A model generated the notes under the pieces. It did no database searches and was not told the origin of the DNA. It saw only the letters and a list, made by a program, of their open reading frames with translations. Made by a program: the position numbers and the translations under genes. DNA of 64,000 nt, from contig NZ_CP159218.1 in the NCBI RefSeq assembly GCF_040438885.1, positions 4,526,001 to 4,590,000 of the forward strand, given 5' to 3'. Positions 56,416 to 64,000 of this stretch are shown piece after piece (the first letter of the stretch is position 1; every line of letters starts with the position of its first letter). The DNA comes from Nakamurella sp. A5-74. Lineage in GTDB: Bacteria > Actinomycetota > Actinomycetes > Mycobacteriales > Nakamurellaceae.

Positions 56416-56536
56416 TGCGACCTGCCCCGCACCGTCCTCACCCGGAACTGCAACCGACGCGCACCCCGGTCACCAGTGGCACGCACCGGAGCCGACCCGC
56501 CGGCCGATACCGATCCGGCGACGCCCTCCGGCCTGA

Positions 56537-57619
56537 TCAGCGCAGAACGGACGCGGTGGGGCAGCCGTACAGATCGCGGCCGGCCATGCCCACCCGGTTC
56601 AGGTGTTTCACCACGATGCTCCAGGCCGTGTAGATCGGCACCTCGTGGTACTTCACGTCCTTGGCCGCGCAGTGCTCGCGGATGATCGGCACCGCCTTGC
56701 GCAGGTTGGGGCGCGGCATGCTCGGGAACAGGTGGTGCTCGATCTGGAAGTTCAGGCCGCCCATGAGGCCGCTGGCGATCCGACCACCCAGGACATTGCG
56801 CGAGCTGCGGACCTGACGGTCGAAGAAGCTCATCTTCTCGGTGGCCGGAATGACCGGCATGCCGACGTGGCTGACTGCGAAGGATGCCCCGAGGTAGACA
56901 CCGATGGTGGCGGTGTGGACGAGGAAGAACAGGGTCGCCATCCCGGCGGGCAGGAAGACGAACAGCGCCACCGGCAGTGCGATGATCCGCGCCATCATCA
57001 GGACGAGCTCGACCCGATACTTGCGCACGTCCCGCTTACCGAACAGCCAGATGACGCTCTGCACCTGTAGGTTCAGCGACTCGACGACCAGGATCGGGAA
57101 GAACCACCACCCCTGGTGGGCGTGCATGAACAAGGCGATGCGAGACCGGATCGGCTTCTCGGCGGTGTAGAAGTGCACGATCGACGGCTCGATGTCCGGG
57201 TCCTTGCCGATCTGGTTCGGCGTCGCGTGGTGCTTGGAGTGTTTGGCGTTCCACCACGACAGGCTGATGCCGGCGATGACGGTGCCGAGGACCATCGCGA
57301 CGCGATCATTGGCCTTGCGGGACTTGAAAATCTGTTTGTGGGCGGCGTCGTGCCCCAGGAAGATCACCTGGGTGATGACGATGGCCAGGGCCACGGCGAT
57401 GCCCAGTTGCGCCCAGTTGGTTCCGAGGAACGAGAACGCCACCCAGACACCGGCGAGGGCGAGGAACAACAGCGCGGTCTTGATCGCGTAGTAGCCGTAG
57501 CGGCGCTCCAACAGGCCCTGGCTCTGCACTGCCTGCAAAACCTGCGAGTACTCAGTGGTGGAGGTGGCGGCGCCGGGTTTGCCGGAGCGGCGATCGGTCG
57601 GTTCGATGGTGAGCGTCAT
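56537..57619 (-). CDS. Membrane fatty-acid/acyl-CoA desaturase (DesA3-like)
   Basis: This 360-aa di-iron enzyme introduces a double bond into membrane acyl chains. The three histidine boxes are FLGHDAAHKQIF (about 89), WWNAKHSKHHATPN (about 127) and LNFQIEHHLFPSMP (about 295). Membrane helices lie around residues 47-85, 105-122, 175-190 and 205-255. QIEHH is typical of the linoleoyl-CoA-desaturase group. Electrons would come from a separate ferredoxin or oxidoreductase, not encoded nearby. The start is the ATG at 57619. Confidence 0.93.
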   Translation of the reverse strand: MTLTIEPTDRRSGKPGAATSTTEYSQVLQAVQSQGLLERRYGYYAIKTALLFLALAGVWVAFSFLGTNWAQLGIAVALAIVITQVIFLGHDAAHKQIFKSRKANDRVAMVLGTVIAGISLSWWNAKHSKHHATPNQIGKDPDIEPSIVHFYTAEKPIRSRIALFMHAHQGWWFFPILVVESLNLQVQSVIWLFGKRDVRKYRVELVLMMARIIALPVALFVFLPAGMATLFFLVHTATIGVYLGASFAVSHVGMPVIPATEKMSFFDRQVRSSRNVLGGRIASGLMGGLNFQIEHHLFPSMPRPNLRKAVPIIREHCAAKDVKYHEVPIYTAWSIVVKHLNRVGMAGRDLYGCPTASVLR

Positions 57620-58090
57620 GGACGGCGTCCATCCTCGGCCGGGGATCGACCGCGTCGGGTGTACACCGGGAAATTCAGCGACGGTCTGCCACCTGGGAGT
57701 ATCGCCCGATGCAGTGACCGTACCCAGCCAGTCTGTGAATCATGTGGGTCTGCGGCACTCGTCACCCGACCGAGCGTCGGATCCGATGACGTGTCAGACA
57801 AGCAGGACAACACGGTCCCGACAAAGGGCGACCCGCCCCCCGAACGGCGGTATCGGCGGGCGATGCCGGACCCCGCACCGAGCGCACGGACTCCCCACGC
57901 GCCCAGTCATTCTCCGGCGGCACGCGCCATTATCCTTCGCATCTGGTGGCATCTTGCAACCGGCCGTGCTAGCTTCTCCCACAACCGATCTTGTATTGCA
58001 ACCAGTACGGAGCGGCCGAGGGCCGATGCGAGCGCCTCCGCGAGCGGGCGTACCGCACGCTCCGAGCACGGCGCACGAGAGGAATGACCG
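57620..58090. promoter_or_regulatory. Divergent intergenic region, desaturase / peptidase E-like
   Basis: No gene is supported in these 471 bp between divergent starts. An 8-bp direct repeat TTGCAACC occurs at 57954-57961 and 57994-58001, upstream of the peptidase-like gene. It could be part of a regulator site, but promoter boxes are not clear. Confidence 0.4.
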
Positions 58091-58804
58091 ATGATCAAGA
58101 TGCTGCTCACCTCGGCGGGCGTCAAGAACGCCGCCATCCGCGACCGGCTGGACTCGATGCTGGCAAAGCCTGTGTCACAGAGCCATGCCCTCGCCATTCC
58201 CACCGCCGGGTACGGCCACCCGATGGTCGATCCCACCCGGGCGCACAGTTTCATCAGCGGCCAGGGCTCGGAGACCCCGATGACCGAGTTGGGCTGGGCC
58301 TCTGTCGGCGTCCTGGAGCTGACCGCGCTGCCCAGCATCGACGCCGACCGCTGGAGGACCTGGGTCCGCGCGGCCGATGTGCTGTTGGTCAATGGTGGTG
58401 ACGCGCTCTACCTGGCGCACTGGATGCGCCTGTCCGGACTGGCCGACCTGCTGCCGTCGCTGACGGACATGGTCTGGGTCGGGCTGAGCGCCGGCAGCAT
58501 GGTGATGACGCCCCGGATCGGGGACGACTTCGTTGAGTGGCAGGCGCCCAGCGGTTCCGATGAGGCCTTGGGGCTCGTCGACTTCTCCATCTTCCCGCAC
58601 CTGGAGCACCCGCGACTTGCGTGGAACACCCTCTCCAACGCCCGCCGCTGGGCAACGACCCTCGACGGACCGGCCTACGCGATCGACGACGACACGGCCA
58701 TCTCGGTGATCGACGGGGAGGTCGAGATCGTGTCCGAGGGCCAGTGGGAATTCCTCCCGGCACCGAAACCGACACCGGCATCGGCACCGGCCGAGGACCG
58801 ATGA
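58091..58804 (+). CDS. Peptidase S51 (peptidase E/cyanophycinase-like)
   Basis: This 237-aa protein has a class I glutamine-amidotransferase-like fold: ALAIPTAGYG, DVLLVNGGDALYLAHWMR and the nucleophile elbow VWVGLSAGSMVM, whose Ser (about 137) is the catalytic residue of family S51. Later segments LGLVDFSIFPHLEHPRLAWN and YAIDDDTAISVIDGEVEIVS fit. Peptidase E cleaves Asp-X dipeptides. The Pro/Ala tail (PAPKPTPASAPAEDR) is a disordered extra. The ATG at 58091 follows GAGAGGAATGACC. Confidence 0.85.
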   Translation: MIKMLLTSAGVKNAAIRDRLDSMLAKPVSQSHALAIPTAGYGHPMVDPTRAHSFISGQGSETPMTELGWASVGVLELTALPSIDADRWRTWVRAADVLLVNGGDALYLAHWMRLSGLADLLPSLTDMVWVGLSAGSMVMTPRIGDDFVEWQAPSGSDEALGLVDFSIFPHLEHPRLAWNTLSNARRWATTLDGPAYAIDDDTAISVIDGEVEIVSEGQWEFLPAPKPTPASAPAEDR

Positions 58805-58838
58805 GCACACCTGCGTCGCCACCCTGCACCGGTCACAG

Positions 58839-58877
58839 CGAACGGCCCCGGATCCGTCGAGGATCCGGGGCCGTTCG
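58839..58877. terminator. Perfect 17-bp inverted repeat between converging genes
   Basis: CGAACGGCCCCGGATCC (58839-58855) and its exact complement (58861-58877) are separated by GTCGA. It lies 35 bp after the peptidase gene and 31 bp after the rplI stop, so it can serve as a bidirectional terminator. Confidence 0.85.
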
Positions 58878-58907
58878 ATGGTGCTGAACTGCTGATCTGC
58901 TGAGTGC

Positions 58908-59363
58908 TCAGGCCTCGCCGACGACGGAGACCTGGAAGGACGCCGACACCTCGGGGTGCAGCTTGACCGACACGGCGTGCTTGCCGGTGGTCTTGATGTG
59001 CCCGTCGGTGACGATCGTACGACGGTCCAGGGTCGGGCCGCCGGCCGACTTCACCGCGTCAGCGATGTCCTCGTTGGTGATCGAGCCGAACAGCTTCTTG
59101 GCATCGACGCCGGTGGTGCGGGCGGTGAGGGTGACGACCAGCTTCTCGAGCTTCTGCTTGATCTCGTTGGCGTGCTCGACACCGCGGACCTCGCGGGCCT
59201 TCTGGGCGCGCTTGATCGTCAGGACCTGCTTCTCAGCGCCCTTGGTGGCGATGATGGCCTTGCCCTGCGGCAGGAGGTAGTTGCGGCCGTAGCCGTCCTT
59301 CACCTCGACGATCTCGCCGGGTTCACCGAGGTTCTCGACGTCGGTGGTCAGGATGAGCTTCAT
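58908..59363 (-). CDS. rplI: 50S ribosomal protein L9
   Basis: The 151-aa protein begins MKLILTTDVENLGEPGEIVE and carries the signature VKDGYGRNYLLPQGKA in the N-terminal 23S-binding domain. A long connecting helix and the C-terminal domain with LFGSITNEDIADAV, KHAVSVKLHPEVSA follow. It is the last gene of the rpsF-ssb-rpsR-rplI cluster, 34 bp after rpsR, and ends before a strong terminator. Confidence 0.97.
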   Translation of the reverse strand: MKLILTTDVENLGEPGEIVEVKDGYGRNYLLPQGKAIIATKGAEKQVLTIKRAQKAREVRGVEHANEIKQKLEKLVVTLTARTTGVDAKKLFGSITNEDIADAVKSAGGPTLDRRTIVTDGHIKTTGKHAVSVKLHPEVSASFQVSVVGEA

Positions 59364-59397
59364 GGTGTGTCTCCTCGTCCTAGTCTCGGCGCGCGCG

Positions 59398-59634
59398 TCA
59401 GCGCGCGGTCGAGGTGTAGGGCAGCAGGGCGACCTCACGGGCGTTCTTCACGGCCGTGGCGATGTCGCGCTGGTGCTGGGTGCAGTTGCCGGTGACGCGA
59501 CGGGCGCGGATCTTGCCACGGTCCGAGATGAAACGACGCAGCAGCGTCGTGTCCTTGTAGTCGATGGCCGGTGCCGTTTCCTTGCAGAAGGCACAGACCT
59601 TCTTCTTCGGCTTCCGTACGGGGGGCTTGGGCAT
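59398..59634 (-). CDS. rpsR: 30S ribosomal protein S18
   Basis: This 78-aa basic protein contains [36 protein letters not shown] and [20 protein letters not shown]. The CxxC and the later Cys indicate the zinc-binding (C+) form. Bacteria with a C+ copy often have a C- paralogue expressed under zinc limitation elsewhere. It binds S6 in the small subunit and helps regulate this operon. Confidence 0.97.
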   Translation of the reverse strand: MPKPPVRKPKKKVCAFCKETAPAIDYKDTTLLRRFISDRGKIRARRVTGNCTQHQRDIATAVKNAREVALLPYTSTAR

Positions 59635-59693
59635 GTGATGTCTACTCTCGAATGCTGGAATGTGGTGTGGGGAAAGGAATCTCGACTACCGAA

Positions 59694-60218
59694 TCAGAAC
59701 GGGGGTTCGTCCGAGTAACCGCCGCCGCCGCCGCCGGCAGGCGGAGCCGAGGCCCAGGGGTCGTCGACCGGAGCGCTGCCGCCGCGGGACTGCCCGCCGC
59801 CGCCGCTGTTACCGCCGCCGAAGCCGCCCGAACCCCCGCCGGAGCCTTCCTGACGAGCAGTCTTGTTGACCTTGGCGGTCGCGTACCGCAGCGAGGGGCC
59901 GATCTCGTCGACCTCCAACTCGATGACGGTGCGCTTCTCGCCTTCCTTGGTCTCGAAGCTGCGCTGCTTGAGCCGACCGGTGACGATCACGCGGGAGCCG
60001 CGGGTGAGCGACTCCGTCACGTTCTCGGCAGCCTGCCGCCAGATGTTGCAGCGCAGGAACAAGGCCTCGCCGTCCTTCCACTCGCCGCTGGTGCGGTCGA
60101 GCGTCCGAGGGGTCGATGCGACGGTGAAGTTCGCAACGGCCGCGCCGGAGGCGGTGAAGCGGAGCTCGGGATCGGCGGTCAGATTGCCGACGACCGTGAT
60201 GATCGTGTCGCCCGCCAT
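59694..60218 (-). CDS. ssb: Single-stranded DNA-binding protein
   Basis: The 174-aa protein has the OB fold in residues 1-115 ([53 protein letters not shown]) and a Gly/Ser-rich linker. The conserved acidic tip ends DEPPF, which recruits replication and repair proteins. Its position between rpsF and rpsR is the standard bacterial arrangement. Confidence 0.97.
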   Translation of the reverse strand: MAGDTIITVVGNLTADPELRFTASGAAVANFTVASTPRTLDRTSGEWKDGEALFLRCNIWRQAAENVTESLTRGSRVIVTGRLKQRSFETKEGEKRTVIELEVDEIGPSLRYATAKVNKTARQEGSGGGSGGFGGGNSGGGGQSRGGSAPVDDPWASAPPAGGGGGGYSDEPPF

Positions 60219-60221
60219 GGC

Positions 60222-60530
60222 TTACTTCTTGCCCGGTCGGGTGATCTTGGTGCGGAGCACGGACTCGTTCAGGTTGAGCTGACGGTCGAGCTCCTTCACG
60301 ACGTCGGGGGTGCAGTTGACGTCGATCACGGCGTAGATGCCTTCGGGCTGCTTGCGGATCTCGAAGGAGAGCCGCCGCTTGCCCCACACGTCGACCTTCT
60401 CGACGGTGCCGTCTCCCTGACGGATCACGTTGAGGAACGTGTCGATCGACGGAGCGACAGTGCGCTCGTCGAGCGAGGGATCGAGGATGAGCAGAAGCTC
60501 ATAGTGACGCGGAGCAACAAGAGTGCTCAC
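60222..60530 (-). CDS. rpsF: 30S ribosomal protein S6
   Basis: This 102-aa protein starts at the GTG at 60530, directly behind AGGAGGTGTAC, an excellent ribosome binding site. [38 protein letters not shown] and [20 protein letters not shown] are the family pattern. The frame is open to 60617, but the earlier start would pass through the leader structure and lacks a site. The protein forms a heterodimer with S18. The upstream leader is a likely autoregulatory element. Confidence 0.96.
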   Translation of the reverse strand: MSTLVAPRHYELLLILDPSLDERTVAPSIDTFLNVIRQGDGTVEKVDVWGKRRLSFEIRKQPEGIYAVIDVNCTPDVVKELDRQLNLNESVLRTKITRPGKK

Positions 60531-60534
60531 GTAC

Positions 60535-60579
60535 ACCTCCTGTGGACTCATCGGCCACGGTCTTTCCGCGGCAGGAGGT
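60535..60579 (-). ncRNA. S6:S18 ribosomal-protein leader
   Basis: In the rpsF 5' leader, ACCTCCTG pairs with CAGGAGGT, hiding the ribosome binding site, and CCGCGG pairs with CCGTGG across AAAGA. Between them lies CCGATGAGTCCA, which carries the CCG-type element known to bind the S6:S18 complex. The structure fits translational feedback of the operon by its own products. Confidence 0.7.
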
Positions 60580-60790
60580 TCATGCAGGGACCTGGGTCCT
60601 GACAACATGAAGCCCACGTCTGGAGAAGATCGAGTCGATCGTCGCCGGTGGTGGGCTCGATGAGTCTATCAGCGCTGATCGGAGCCGCCGACCGAAGACT
60701 TCGCGCTGCCGTGCGACCCGACTCGTGGCGACTCCCAGCTCACGGATCGCTGTCGCCCGGGTCTGATGGAAGTGCGGTCCACCGGACCGG

Positions 60791-62509
60791 TCAGAAGCAG
60801 ACCGCGCCCCGGGCGGCGGACCCGACGAGCTTGGCGTACTTGCCCAGCACGCCATGATCCAGGTGCTGGGCCCGCGGCCGCCAGGTGGCCCGGCGGCGGG
60901 CCAGTTCGTCGTCGTCCACCACGAGATCCAGTGCCTTGGAACGCATGTCGAGCCGGATCACGTCACCGTCCTGGACCAGCGCGATCGGACCGCCCAGTGC
61001 TGCCTCGGGCGCCACGTGGCCGATGCACAGGCCGGTGGTGCCCCCGGAGAACCGACCATCGGTGAGCAGCAGGACGTCCTTGCCCAGACCGGCTCCCTTG
61101 ATGGCGCCGGTGACCGCGAGCATCTCCCGCATCCCCGGGCCGCCACGGGGGCCCTCCCAGCGGATGACGACGACGTCGCCGGGGGACAGGGTGCCCTCGG
61201 CGACCGCGTCCATCGCTCCTTGTTCTCCGTCGAACACCCGGGCTGGGCCCTCCCACACCTCGGCGTCGAAGCCGGCGCTCTTGACGACGGCACCCTCCGG
61301 CGCGAGGGAACCGGTCAGCACGGCGATCCCACCGGTCCGGTGGATGGGGTCCCGCAGTGTGTGCAGCACGTCGCCGTCGAGGGCGGGTGGGTCGAGTTCC
61401 GCGAGGTTCTCGGCCATGGTCTTGCCGGTGACGGTCATGACGTCGCCGTGCAGCAGCCCGGCGTCCAGCAGTGCCTTCATGACGACCGGGATGCCACCGA
61501 TCCGGTCGATGTCGGTCATCACGTAGCGACCGAACGGCTTGACGTCCGCGAGGTGCGGGGTGCGGTCGCCGATCCGGTTGAAATCCTCCAGGGTCAGCTC
61601 GACGCCGGCCTCGTGGGCGATCGCCAGCAGGTGCAGCACCGCATTGGTCGACCCGCCCAGGGCCATCACCACGGTGATGGCGTTCTCGAAGGCCCGGTGG
61701 GTCAGGATGTCCCGCGCGGTGATGCCCGCGTCGACCAGGGCGACCGCGGCCTCCCCGCTGCGTACGGCGAACGAGTCGCGCCGGGCGTCCGGGGCGGGCG
61801 GTGCCGCGCTGCCGGGCAGCGACATGCCCAGCGCCTCGGCGGCGCTGGCCATGGTGTTCGCGGTGTACATGCCACCGCAGGCGCCCTCACCGGGACAGAT
61901 GGCCTTCTCGATCTCGGTGAGTCGGTCCCGGCTGATCTTCCCGGCCAGGCAGGCCCCGACGCCTTCGAAGGCGTCGATGATCGTCACGGATTCCCCGTCG
62001 AGCTGCCCGGGCAGGGTGGAGCCGGCATAGAGGAACACGGCAGCAACGTCCAGCCGGGCCGCGGCCATCAGCATGCCCGGCAGCGACTTGTCGCACCCGG
62101 CCAGCAGAACGGCCCCGTCCAGCTGCTCGGCCCGGAACACCGTCTCCACCGAGTCGGCGATGACCTCACGGCTGACCAGGGAGTAGTGCATGCCGCCGTG
62201 GCCCATCGAGATTCCGTCGGACACCGAGATGGTGCCGAACTCCATCGGGTAGCCGTCGCCCTCGCGCACGCCCTGCTTCGCTGCCTTGGCCAGCCGGTCG
62301 AGCGACAGGTTGCAGGGAGTGATCTCGTTCCACGAGCTGGCAACACCGATCTGCGGCTTGCGCCAGTCGTCGTCGCCCATCCCGACCGCGCGCAGCATGC
62401 CGCGGGCTGCGGCCCGTTCGATGCCGTCGGTGACGATGTGGCTGTGCGGCTTGCGGTGCGGGCGCGGCGCGGGGGTGTCGAACGTCGCGGGCCGACTGAT
62501 ATCCGTCAT
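60791..62509 (-). CDS. ilvD: Dihydroxy-acid dehydratase
   Basis: This enzyme dehydrates 2,3-dihydroxy acids in valine, leucine and isoleucine synthesis. The ATG of [13 protein letters not shown] at 62509 is chosen (572 aa); a GTG at 62575 would add 22 residues, and neither has a strong ribosome binding site. Iron-sulfur ligands lie in [14 protein letters not shown] and [15 protein letters not shown]. The C-terminal [20 protein letters not shown] is a family signature. It appears monocistronic; the region between it and rpsF (60580-60790) should hold both its terminator and the ribosomal promoter. Confidence 0.96.
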   Translation of the reverse strand: MTDISRPATFDTPAPRPHRKPHSHIVTDGIERAAARGMLRAVGMGDDDWRKPQIGVASSWNEITPCNLSLDRLAKAAKQGVREGDGYPMEFGTISVSDGISMGHGGMHYSLVSREVIADSVETVFRAEQLDGAVLLAGCDKSLPGMLMAAARLDVAAVFLYAGSTLPGQLDGESVTIIDAFEGVGACLAGKISRDRLTEIEKAICPGEGACGGMYTANTMASAAEALGMSLPGSAAPPAPDARRDSFAVRSGEAAVALVDAGITARDILTHRAFENAITVVMALGGSTNAVLHLLAIAHEAGVELTLEDFNRIGDRTPHLADVKPFGRYVMTDIDRIGGIPVVMKALLDAGLLHGDVMTVTGKTMAENLAELDPPALDGDVLHTLRDPIHRTGGIAVLTGSLAPEGAVVKSAGFDAEVWEGPARVFDGEQGAMDAVAEGTLSPGDVVVIRWEGPRGGPGMREMLAVTGAIKGAGLGKDVLLLTDGRFSGGTTGLCIGHVAPEAALGGPIALVQDGDVIRLDMRSKALDLVVDDDELARRRATWRPRAQHLDHGVLGKYAKLVGSAARGAVCF

Positions 62510-62590
62510 GACCGGGACTGTACGGCGCGCGTCCGCAGCTCCCGAGGACGCGTCGTGGGAGTCGTGGCCCGTCACCGTTCGTGCGTCTGA

Positions 62591-63331
62591 TCAGTCGGCG
62601 TCGACGAGGTCTCTGGGGTTCCGGGTGCCGGCGATGATCTCTGCGGCCAGTTCGTCGATGTCCATCTCGGCGGAGAACGCGGCGCCGCGCAGCAGGGCAA
62701 GTGCGTTGCTCATGTCGACATCCAGCGCCAAGCCCGTCATCCCGGTGGCCTGCCACACATGCATCCGATCGTCCCACGGAGCTTTGTAGTCGGGATCAGG
62801 TCTGTTGCCGATGGCTTCGGCGACGGCTGATGTCTCGGTCAGCACTGCGGTGACGCGATTGCCGATCGCCCGGACGGATGGGGCGGCATCGTCGGGGTGT
62901 GAACTGCGGTGGTAGGCATCCAGCATCCCCCACGGGCGAGACATGCCCAGGGGTGTGGCCACGATGGATCGAAAGGGCGTGTGCCGGGTGAGCCCGTCAA
63001 AGAACGTGGGGAACTGCTCGTCCAGGGCGGAGCCGTTGAACAGGGCCGTGTGCCGATCGTCGAAGACCCGGAAGCAGGGGCCGTCCCCGACGGTGAACTG
63101 GAGCCGCTCGGCAGCAGAGGCAACCGGGCCGCTGGCACCGATCGGCACCCGCAACCGGTTTCCGGCCAACACGGTGATGCCCACGCCGTCCGCGTCGAGC
63201 ACCTCGGCCGCAGTTGCGGCGAGCGCATCGGCCAGCAGCACCGCCGGCAGCCGGCCCAGAGTCATCCGTTGTTCCCAGAGCGAGTCGAAGCGCTCCAGCA
63301 CGTCAAGGATCGTGTCCTCGTTCTGCTCCAT
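62591..63331 (-). CDS. GAF and ANTAR domain protein
   Basis: The 246-aa protein starts at the ATG of MEQNEDTILDV at 63331; one other ATG lies 18 bp upstream. Residues 30-160 form a GAF domain (VGITVLAGNRLRVPIGASGP, FTVGDGPCFRVFDDRHTALF, FRSIVATPLGMSRPWGMLDA). The C-terminal 55 residues have an ANTAR-like helical pattern (HVWQATGMTGLALDVDMSNA, ALALLRGAAFSAEMDIDELA). ANTAR domains bind RNA hairpins and prevent termination, so this may be a cytosolic ligand-sensing antiterminator. It is divergent from another GAF gene. Confidence 0.8.
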   Translation of the reverse strand: MEQNEDTILDVLERFDSLWEQRMTLGRLPAVLLADALAATAAEVLDADGVGITVLAGNRLRVPIGASGPVASAAERLQFTVGDGPCFRVFDDRHTALFNGSALDEQFPTFFDGLTRHTPFRSIVATPLGMSRPWGMLDAYHRSSHPDDAAPSVRAIGNRVTAVLTETSAVAEAIGNRPDPDYKAPWDDRMHVWQATGMTGLALDVDMSNALALLRGAAFSAEMDIDELAAEIIAGTRNPRDLVDAD

Positions 63332-63611
63332 GGCCCGAATCTTCCCCATGACGCGGGCAGGCAAACGAAGCAGGTGCCACGCTCTCACCGTCGGCGGCCT
63401 TCGAGGGGAACCTGCACCCACCGAAGGAGCCCTGAACGTCCGCCGTCATCGCAGGTGAGCAGGACCAATCGTCCGTTTCGCCCCCCGCCGAGCGCGGCCC
63501 AGGTCGGTACCGCTCCCGGCACCGCGAGATTGTGCCGAGCACCCTAGAATCGTGCGGGGGTCGGCTGATCCGGTCGCCCCAACCTGAGGTAGCCCCACAA
63601 GGGAGCGCGCC

Positions 63612-64000
63612 GTGTCATCGACCCCGGAGAAGTTGACCGCAAAGCTGTTGTCCCGCACCCGGGACGTGCCCGTCGGAGACATCGAACAACTGCTCAGGAC
63701 TGCCACTGCCGCGATCGTCGAGATGGGCGTGGCGGACACGGTGAGCATCTTGGAACGGGTCGGAGACCATGGGTTCACCACCCGGGCGCCCACGGATCAC
63801 CTCGCCATCGCCGTCGACCGACTGCAGCGCGAGCTGCATGAGGGTCCGTGCGTGGAAGCGTCCTACGACAACGATCTGCTGGCATCCGGCGATGTCGGAG
63901 CCGATTCGCGGTGGCCGCACTGGGGTCCGGCAGCAGTCGCCGAGGGCGTGCAGGCGGTGATCAGCGTGCAGCTCTACAACCACGAGCAGACCATGGGCGC
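63612..64000 (+). CDS. GAF-domain protein (3' end beyond window)
   Basis: A GTG at 63612 follows AGGGAGCGCGCC and the frame stays open to the window end (129 codons). It reads SSTPEKLTAKLLSRTRDVPV, then a GAF domain: ADTVSILERVGDHGFTTRAP, LQRELHEGPCVEASYDND and WGPAAVAEGVQAVISVQLYN. The ELHEGPCVEA block is typical of actinobacterial GAF-ANTAR proteins, so an ANTAR domain probably lies beyond the window. It may be a paralogue of the divergent gene at 62591-63331. Confidence 0.8.
   Translation, partial: MSSTPEKLTAKLLSRTRDVPVGDIEQLLRTATAAIVEMGVADTVSILERVGDHGFTTRAPTDHLAIAVDRLQRELHEGPCVEASYDNDLLASGDVGADSRWPHWGPAAVAEGVQAVISVQLYNHEQTMG

Overview
The window is about 64 kb of high-GC DNA with actinobacterial gene content: the rpsF-ssb-rpsR-rplI cluster, a cytochrome bd operon with a fused CydDC, an F420-type luciferase-like monooxygenase, GAF/ANTAR-type proteins, an ECF41-type sigma factor and many TetR regulators facing the genes they probably control. 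An actinomycete is well supported. The genus cannot be fixed from the sequence, and Nakamurella-like is only a guess. There are no rRNA genes, recognisable tRNA genes or CRISPR arrays.

Layout. 1-1.9 kb: the 5' part of a Tat-exported metallophosphoesterase. 1.9-6.2 kb: three stacked insertion sequences, with an IS30 inside the left end of an IS1380 and an IS701 in the terminal CTAG of that IS1380. 6.6-9.2 kb: a TetR/aldo-keto reductase/F420-type oxidoreductase module with an operator dyad. 9.4-19.3 kb: an NmrA/FAD-oxidoreductase/TetR locus whose FAD gene is cut in two by about 7 kb of foreign DNA. That insert holds conjugation-like fragments, a lipoprotein, a small secreted protein, an adaptor/ATPase/FtsX exporter, an IS3 remnant and an IS30 remnant. 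19.4-24.1 kb: MerR/SDR, a UvrA-like ATPase and AraC/VOC. 24.2-30.3 kb: cydA-cydB-cydDC. 30.5-35.6 kb: two TetR/MFS efflux modules, the second with four evenly spaced operators. 35.6-35.8 kb: the missing tails of an IS30 and an IS3. 35.9-38.0 kb: an ECF41 sigma factor divergent from a carboxymuconolactone decarboxylase gene, with mirror-image promoters. 38.1-41.7 kb: NDH-2 and a two-component system. 41.7-48.9 kb: a PPOX protein, an ABC1/UbiB protein, a fused receiver/TrxR-like oxidoreductase, DoxX and several truncated genes. 48.9-58.8 kb: a DrrAB-type ABC exporter, VOC, GGDEF-EAL, manganese catalase, a fatty-acid desaturase and a peptidase E-like protein. 58.9-64 kb: ribosomal genes behind an S6:S18 leader, ilvD, and two divergent GAF-domain genes.

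How it fits together. Most of the window is stress and efflux modules under local repressors, next to a stable housekeeping block at the right end. The left half has been reshaped by mobile DNA. The segment from 11.0 to 18.05 kb is an insertion, and the split IS3 and IS30 genes suggest that a 17.6 kb chromosomal block was moved as well. The most promising undescribed system is the lipoprotein, small secreted protein and dedicated-looking exporter carried by that insertion. Several genes carry single frameshifts, so some decay could be sequence error and should be verified.
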